A stretch of DNA of 25,353 bases. Origin: JANWHF01 sp036276235. GTDB lineage: Bacteria; Planctomycetota; Phycisphaerae; Tepidisphaerales; Tepidisphaeraceae. Both the position numbers and the translations under genes were made by a program. The DNA is taken from the NCBI GenBank assembly GCA_036276235.1, contig DATBDZ010000145.1, forward strand, positions 1 to 25,353, read 5' to 3'. Of this stretch, positions 21,950-25,353 are shown one piece after another. The notes beneath the pieces were generated by a model. That model did no database searches and was not told the origin of the DNA. It saw only the letters and a list, made by a program, of their open reading frames with translations. Each line of letters opens with the position of its first letter. The first letter of the stretch is position 1.

Positions 21950-23556
21950 TGAAGCGCGTTCCGTTCTATCCCCTGCTCACCGGCCTTTTTGTTCTTCTCA
22001 GTCTGTACGCGTCAAACCTCGATGAATCGTCGCTGCAGGATCTGCTGATCTCCTCGCTGCTGGTGATCGCCTTTACCTGGGTTCTCTTTCTGATTGGCTA
22101 TGCCGCCATTCGCAATATTCATCGCACGGCGATGGTCGTTGGGGCGATCGTTTTCTGCTTCATGACCTACGGATATTGGGTGAAGGTGGTGATGAACCTT
22201 CACCCCTACTTCAGCCACCACTATTTTGTTCGCACGGCTGTGCTGTTCGTACAAGCGGTACTGATCGCGCTACTGGCCTATTGGGCCATCCGACGCGCCA
22301 AGGATCTCGAGGGCGCCACGTCATCCCTCAACTGGATCTGGTGCCTCATCGTAGGCTTGTCTCTGGCAAACATCGGCTGGAACCTCGCCCGCAATCCCAA
22401 GCCGCCGCCGCCCCCGCTCGACAAATCTCTGGTGGTCGCGAAGCTCACGCCCCCGGCGCAGCCGCCTGATATTTACTTCATCCTCCTTGATGCCCACGGC
22501 CGCCAGGATGTCCTGCGCGACCAATATCAATACGACGGCTCCGCCTTCTTCAATCATCTGCGCGAGAAGGGATTCTTTGTCGCCGACAAGAGCAACAGCA
22601 ACTACATGTGGACGATCCTGTCGATGTCCAGCATGCTCAACATGCGCTACATGGACGATCTGACTGGAAACGAATCCACCAAATGGCACGAGGCGACAGA
22701 CCGCATCCGCCATAACTCGGTCATGGCCGAGCTGAAAAGCGCCGGCTATCGAACGATTGCCTTTGAGACGCTGGTGACCTGGCTCTGTCTGGACAACGCC
22801 GACGAGTATTACAAGATCACCAATAAGATTGGCATAACGCCATATCAGCAGCTTGCGATCGATACGACTGCGCTATCGCAGCTTGGCGGCGATTCCCTGA
22901 AAAATCGGCTCATCCTGGATCAATATCATCAGAAGCGGCAGATGCTGCTGTACAAGCTGTCGCACATCGGCAAGGTGGCGGCCGAGCCGGGGCCCAAGTT
23001 TGTCTTCATGCACACGCTGGAGCCGCATCCGCCGTTTGTATTCGCCGCCGATGGCTCCGACCCTGTCGCCCGCGGATACGGAGGGATCGGCGACCGCATG
23101 CCCGATCCTGCCATGACCGTCGAGCAATACCACGACTGGTATCGCGAGCAGATCACTTTCATCGATAATCAGATCACCACGGCCATCGACACCATTCTGG
23201 CCAACTCTTCGAGCCCGCCGGTGATCGTGCTGGCGGGCGATCATGGCCCGCGCTCCAGAATACGCGAGAATCCGGACGCCGAAGGGTTAACGGAGTGCCT
23301 CAGTAACCTCACGGCGGTCTATCTGCCCGGCAAGAATAATCAGGGGCTTTACGCGAGCATTACGCCGGTCAATCTCTTCCGCGTCGTCTTGAACGACTAC
23401 TTCAATGCAGGCCTTCCGATGCTGCCGGATCGTTGTTTCTTCTCATGGAACAAAGTCTATCAGTTGGACGAAGTGACCAGCACCGTGCGATCCTCTGAGC
23501 CGGCTGGCTCTGCTACACGGCCGTTGGCGGCGGGGGCGGACGCCTTCAAAAACTAA
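21949..23556 (+). CDS. Membrane-anchored sulfatase/phosphotransferase-like enzyme (alkaline phosphatase superfamily)
   Basis: This 535-residue protein has five predicted membrane helices (about 6-21, 29-54, 60-82, 93-114, 126-146), a Pro-rich linker (KPPPPPLDK), then a periplasmic catalytic domain from about 172. Metal and active-site candidates are Asp181 (YFILLDAHGR), Thr222 as nucleophile (SNYMWTILSMSSMLN), His355 (FMHTLEPHPPF) and Asp431/His432 (VLAGDHGPRS). A threonine nucleophile, without the CxPxR formylglycine motif, argues for a phosphotransferase or phosphodiesterase resembling phosphoethanolamine or phosphoglycerol transferases, not a true sulfatase. The substrate is not evident. 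The start overlaps the methyltransferase stop (TAATG), so translation is coupled. The last about 35 residues are a low-complexity tail. Confidence 0.87.
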   Translation: MKRVPFYPLLTGLFVLLSLYASNLDESSLQDLLISSLLVIAFTWVLFLIGYAAIRNIHRTAMVVGAIVFCFMTYGYWVKVVMNLHPYFSHHYFVRTAVLFVQAVLIALLAYWAIRRAKDLEGATSSLNWIWCLIVGLSLANIGWNLARNPKPPPPPLDKSLVVAKLTPPAQPPDIYFILLDAHGRQDVLRDQYQYDGSAFFNHLREKGFFVADKSNSNYMWTILSMSSMLNMRYMDDLTGNESTKWHEATDRIRHNSVMAELKSAGYRTIAFETLVTWLCLDNADEYYKITNKIGITPYQQLAIDTTALSQLGGDSLKNRLILDQYHQKRQMLLYKLSHIGKVAAEPGPKFVFMHTLEPHPPFVFAADGSDPVARGYGGIGDRMPDPAMTVEQYHDWYREQITFIDNQITTAIDTILANSSSPPVIVLAGDHGPRSRIRENPDAEGLTECLSNLTAVYLPGKNNQGLYASITPVNLFRVVLNDYFNAGLPMLPDRCFFSWNKVYQLDEVTSTVRSSEPAGSATRPLAAGADAFKN

Positions 23557-23657
23557 TTTGCTGGAATTTGCCGAATCTGAATGGCCGCGACTACACCGCC
23601 CGTGTATGCTCCGCCGACTAACTGCGACGCCCAACCGCTGTTTTAACCGAGGCGCCG

Positions 23658-24752
23658 ATGGGGTTTCTGAATTATCGAAATTATGGACGCCTTTGGCGTG
23701 TGTACGGCCAATCACTCCTTCGCTACGGCAGCGTGCACAAGATCGCCAATGCCCTGCGCACGGAGTACGCCTATCGCCGGCGGCACAGCGATGTGCGGTC
23801 CGCCCCGTACATCCTCTTCCTTGAGCCGCTCTATTACTGCAACCTCGACTGCCCGCTCTGCGACCGCCAGCTTTTCCCCGACGCGCGGCAGGGCGACGGC
23901 GGCCGCCTCACGCTCGATCTCTACGATCGCATCCTCGACGAAGTCGGCGATTCCCTTTTCCAATGCCAGATCTTCGGCCAGGGCGAGCCGCTGCTCGATT
24001 GGCCGCTGACCAAGCAGATCGTCGAGCGCTCGCACCGCCGAAGAATCTTCACGCTCATCAGCACCAACTGCACCCTCGTCCGCCCCGATATCGCCGAGCA
24101 GATCGTCACCTGTGGCCTCGATCATCTCGTCTGCGCGATCGACGGCATCTCGCAGGAGAGCTACCAAACCTATCGCGTCGGCGGCAAAGTCGCCGATGCG
24201 CTCGCGGGCCTGGAGCGCATCCTCGAGCAGAAGCGCAAGCACCGCTCGCGCACGTTCGTCGAGTGGCAATTCCTCACCCACGCCCACAATGCCCACGAAG
24301 TAGACGCGGCCAAGGCCCTCGCAAAAAAGCTCGGCGTCTACATCCGCTTCGCCCCCCTGCGCGGCATGGAATGGGACACCCACCTGGAAAACTTCTGGCT
24401 GGAAAAAGGCCCCGATGGAAAGCCGCCCGAAGCGCAGACCCAGATGCCGCGCTATAACTGGCCCTGCTATTTCCTCTGGCGATCGCTCGTGCTCAATTCC
24501 AATGGCAAGGTCGCCCGGTGCCTGGTCTATCAAAACGTTGCCCAGTATGCCGACCTGAATCAGATGAGCGTGATGGACGCCTACAACCATCCGTCGGTGC
24601 AGCGTGCCCGCCAGCTCTTCTCGCGCAAGCCGGTCCCGCCGGGCGACTTCCCCGCCCCCTGCACCAACTGCTCCCACTACGCCCGCCACCACGGCGGCCC
24701 CTACGCCGGCAAGCGCGAAGCGGTGAGCGTGGCGCTGCCGATACTTGGATAG
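23658..24752 (+). CDS. Radical SAM protein with a SPASM-like C-terminal cluster region
   Basis: This 364-residue protein has the radical SAM motif CNLDCPLC (Cys61, Cys65, Cys68), which binds the 4Fe-4S cluster that cleaves SAM. QGEPLLDW at about 108-115 corresponds to the GGEP motif that holds the SAM amino group. Later cysteines at 270, 288, 335 and 338 (PCTNC near the end) look like a SPASM-type auxiliary cluster site. Such proteins act on peptides or on small molecules such as sugars and lipid head groups. The 101-base gap after the phosphotransferase gene leaves open whether it is in the same transcript. The GAGGCG sequence before ATG is a weak ribosome-binding site. No precursor peptide gene is seen nearby, so peptide maturation is not supported. 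Confidence 0.9.
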   Translation: MGFLNYRNYGRLWRVYGQSLLRYGSVHKIANALRTEYAYRRRHSDVRSAPYILFLEPLYYCNLDCPLCDRQLFPDARQGDGGRLTLDLYDRILDEVGDSLFQCQIFGQGEPLLDWPLTKQIVERSHRRRIFTLISTNCTLVRPDIAEQIVTCGLDHLVCAIDGISQESYQTYRVGGKVADALAGLERILEQKRKHRSRTFVEWQFLTHAHNAHEVDAAKALAKKLGVYIRFAPLRGMEWDTHLENFWLEKGPDGKPPEAQTQMPRYNWPCYFLWRSLVLNSNGKVARCLVYQNVAQYADLNQMSVMDAYNHPSVQRARQLFSRKPVPPGDFPAPCTNCSHYARHHGGPYAGKREAVSVALPILG

Positions 24753-24755
24753 GAG

Positions 24756-24959
24756 GTTTCGGGTTTCGGGTTGAAGAGGGAAGAGGCACGGAGGGACGAA
24801 GGGACGGAGGGACGAAGGCACGGACGGGTTTGAGATTCGGGCTCGTAGGTCGCCCTTCCCAGATGACGAAGGACACCCAACGGACAACGGACAAGAGAAG
24901 CTCACGCAGAGGCGCAAAGACGCAGAGAAATTCAACTTGAAACCCGAAACCCGAAACCC
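24756..24959. repeat. Inverted TTTCGGG heptamer blocks flanking other micro-arrays
   Basis: TTTCGGG occurs twice at 24757-24770, and its complement CCCGAAA recurs at 24939-24959 in reverse orientation. Between them lie octamer AGGSACGR units (24784-24823), CGGACAA twice (24881-24894) and CGCARAGR three times (24905-24928). Confidence 0.7.
24784..24828. repeat. Octamer array AGG[CG]ACG[AG], five units
   Basis: Five consecutive 8-base units run AGGCACGG, AGGGACGA, AGGGACGG, AGGGACGA and AGGCACGG, followed by ACGGG. The same octamer in the opposite orientation fills 25143-25160, 25221-25260 and 25276-25303. Confidence 0.8.
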
Positions 24960-24969
24960 TTCCGTGAAG

Positions 24970-25084
24970 GTTACAAATGTTACAACTGTGCCTGTGTCAC
25001 AGCGTTGATGCTCATCGCGCAAGCGATGATAATAAGCAAACTTATGCCATCAACGCCCGTGTTACACCACCGAAGGGTGTAACA
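24970..25084 (+). ncRNA. Candidate structured RNA with a three-way junction
   Basis: CTGTG/CACAG (24986-25002) precedes a 9-bp stem, GCGTTGATG (25002-25010) with CATCAACGC (25048-25056). That stem encloses two hairpins: CATCGC-GCAA-GCGATG (25013-25028, GNRA tetraloop) and ATAAG-CAAA-CTTAT (25032-25045). A separate 9-bp hairpin TGTTACACC/GGTGTAACA (25060-25084) follows. TGTTACA at 24978-24984 could instead pair with TGTAACA at 25078-25084, giving an alternative fold. The GNRA loop favours the plus strand. No class is recognised. Confidence 0.45.
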
Positions 25085-25097
25085 GCCTCCATGCCTT

Positions 25098-25230
25098 GTT
25101 GAGTGAGTGGTCAGTAGGCAGAAATGCGCTTCGGGCCTTCCCCCTTCGTGCCTCCGTGCCCCGTTGAGTGAGCAGTCAGCCGGCAGAAGTCAGTAGTCAG
25201 AAGTGCGCTTCCGGCTTTCCCCTCCGTGCC
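25098..25230. repeat. Imperfect tandem duplication of a 63-68-bp unit
   Basis: Copy one (25098-25160) and copy two (25163-25230) both begin GTTGAGTGAG, pass through GGCAGAA and TGCGCTTC, and end CCTCCGTGCC. The second copy has extra bases built from GTCAGTA/GTCAGAA heptamers. Confidence 0.75.
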
Positions 25231-25303
25231 TTCGTGCCTACGTGCCTCCGTGCCTTCCTCTGCATTTCCCTCCGCCCTTCGTGCCTACGTGCCTTCGTGC
25301 CTT
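25221..25303. repeat. Octamer array CCT[ACT]CGTG
   Basis: Units of 8 bases run from 25221 (CCTCCGTG, CCTTCGTG, CCTACGTG, CCTCCGTG) and again from 25276 (CCTTCGTG, CCTACGTG, CCTTCGTG). A 15-base non-matching stretch lies between the blocks. They are the reverse complement of the array at 24784-24828. Confidence 0.8.
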
Positions 25304-25353
25304 AAAAAGTCGAAACTGTCGCATTTGTCGCACGCACATCGTCGATTCGTAAA

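Larger units (their letters stand above)
24753..25353. other. 601-bp gene-free region of short-period arrays and hairpins
   Basis: No convincing coding frame exists. The region contains 7-bp, 8-bp and 9-bp period arrays, a 63-68-bp direct repeat and a compact multi-hairpin segment, listed separately. Confidence 0.7.

Noticed and set aside
23712..25022. 436-codon minus-strand frame opposite the radical SAM gene and the repeat region
   Set aside because: It reads antisense through the CxxxCxxC gene and into simple repeats, with no ribosome-binding site or recognised domain.
24784..25303. CRISPR array
   Set aside because: Repeat units are 7-9 bp without unique spacers of uniform length, and there are no cas genes.

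Overview
This is a GC-rich bacterial chromosome segment with no rRNA, tRNA, CRISPR array, phage or transposase gene that I can see. It looks like a planctomycete, probably from the Phycisphaerae/Tepidisphaeraceae side. Three things suggest this. The large exported protease has an N-terminal LEARTFLSA motif, close to the planctomycete LEPR-type motif. The same protein ends in a dockerin-like DFNRDGFID module. The intergenic regions are full of short palindromic repeats. The assignment rests on protein style, not on a marker gene.

Layout, left to right. At 1-156 is the tail of an unidentified gene, convergent with a small exported protein (362-1027, minus). A UvrD/PcrA helicase (1147-3408) follows, with a strong promoter that seems to give a leaderless mRNA. 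Next are a 1002-residue exported subtilase/sedolisin-like protease (3600-6608), a sugar-phosphate isomerase/epimerase-like TIM barrel (6767-7600) and a rhodanese-methyltransferase fusion with a dead rhodanese (7765-8580). A two-gene signalling unit comes next: a GAF/HisKA_2 histidine kinase (8696-10186) overlapping a REC-ANTAR antiterminator (10183-10797).

The middle holds a small conserved-type protein (10914-11183, minus), an exported protein of unknown function (11493-12632), and an oligopeptide-type ABC importer missing its ATPases: binding protein, OppB-type and OppC-type permeases (12664-16361). After these come an NADPH-dependent FMN reductase (16396-16959) and two minus-strand membrane proteins (17042-17404 and 17565-18077). 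A 434-bp repeat-rich gap separates them from a soluble transhydrogenase, sthA (18512-20008).

The right end is the most interesting part. A 413-bp leader rich in predicted RNA stems precedes a tightly packed operon of a 51-residue membrane peptide, a methyltransferase and a five-TM periplasmic sulfatase/phosphotransferase-like enzyme, followed by a radical SAM/SPASM protein (20422-24752). I infer a surface-glycan or envelope modification system. The last 600 bp carry no gene. They hold a patchwork of 7-, 8- and 9-bp-period arrays around a compact multi-hairpin region that could be a structured RNA.

Across the window, several different palindromic repeats share a GTAGGG edge and an inner hairpin whose two sides change together. 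Three of the four sites with this motif lie between convergent genes, which suggests a terminator-like role.
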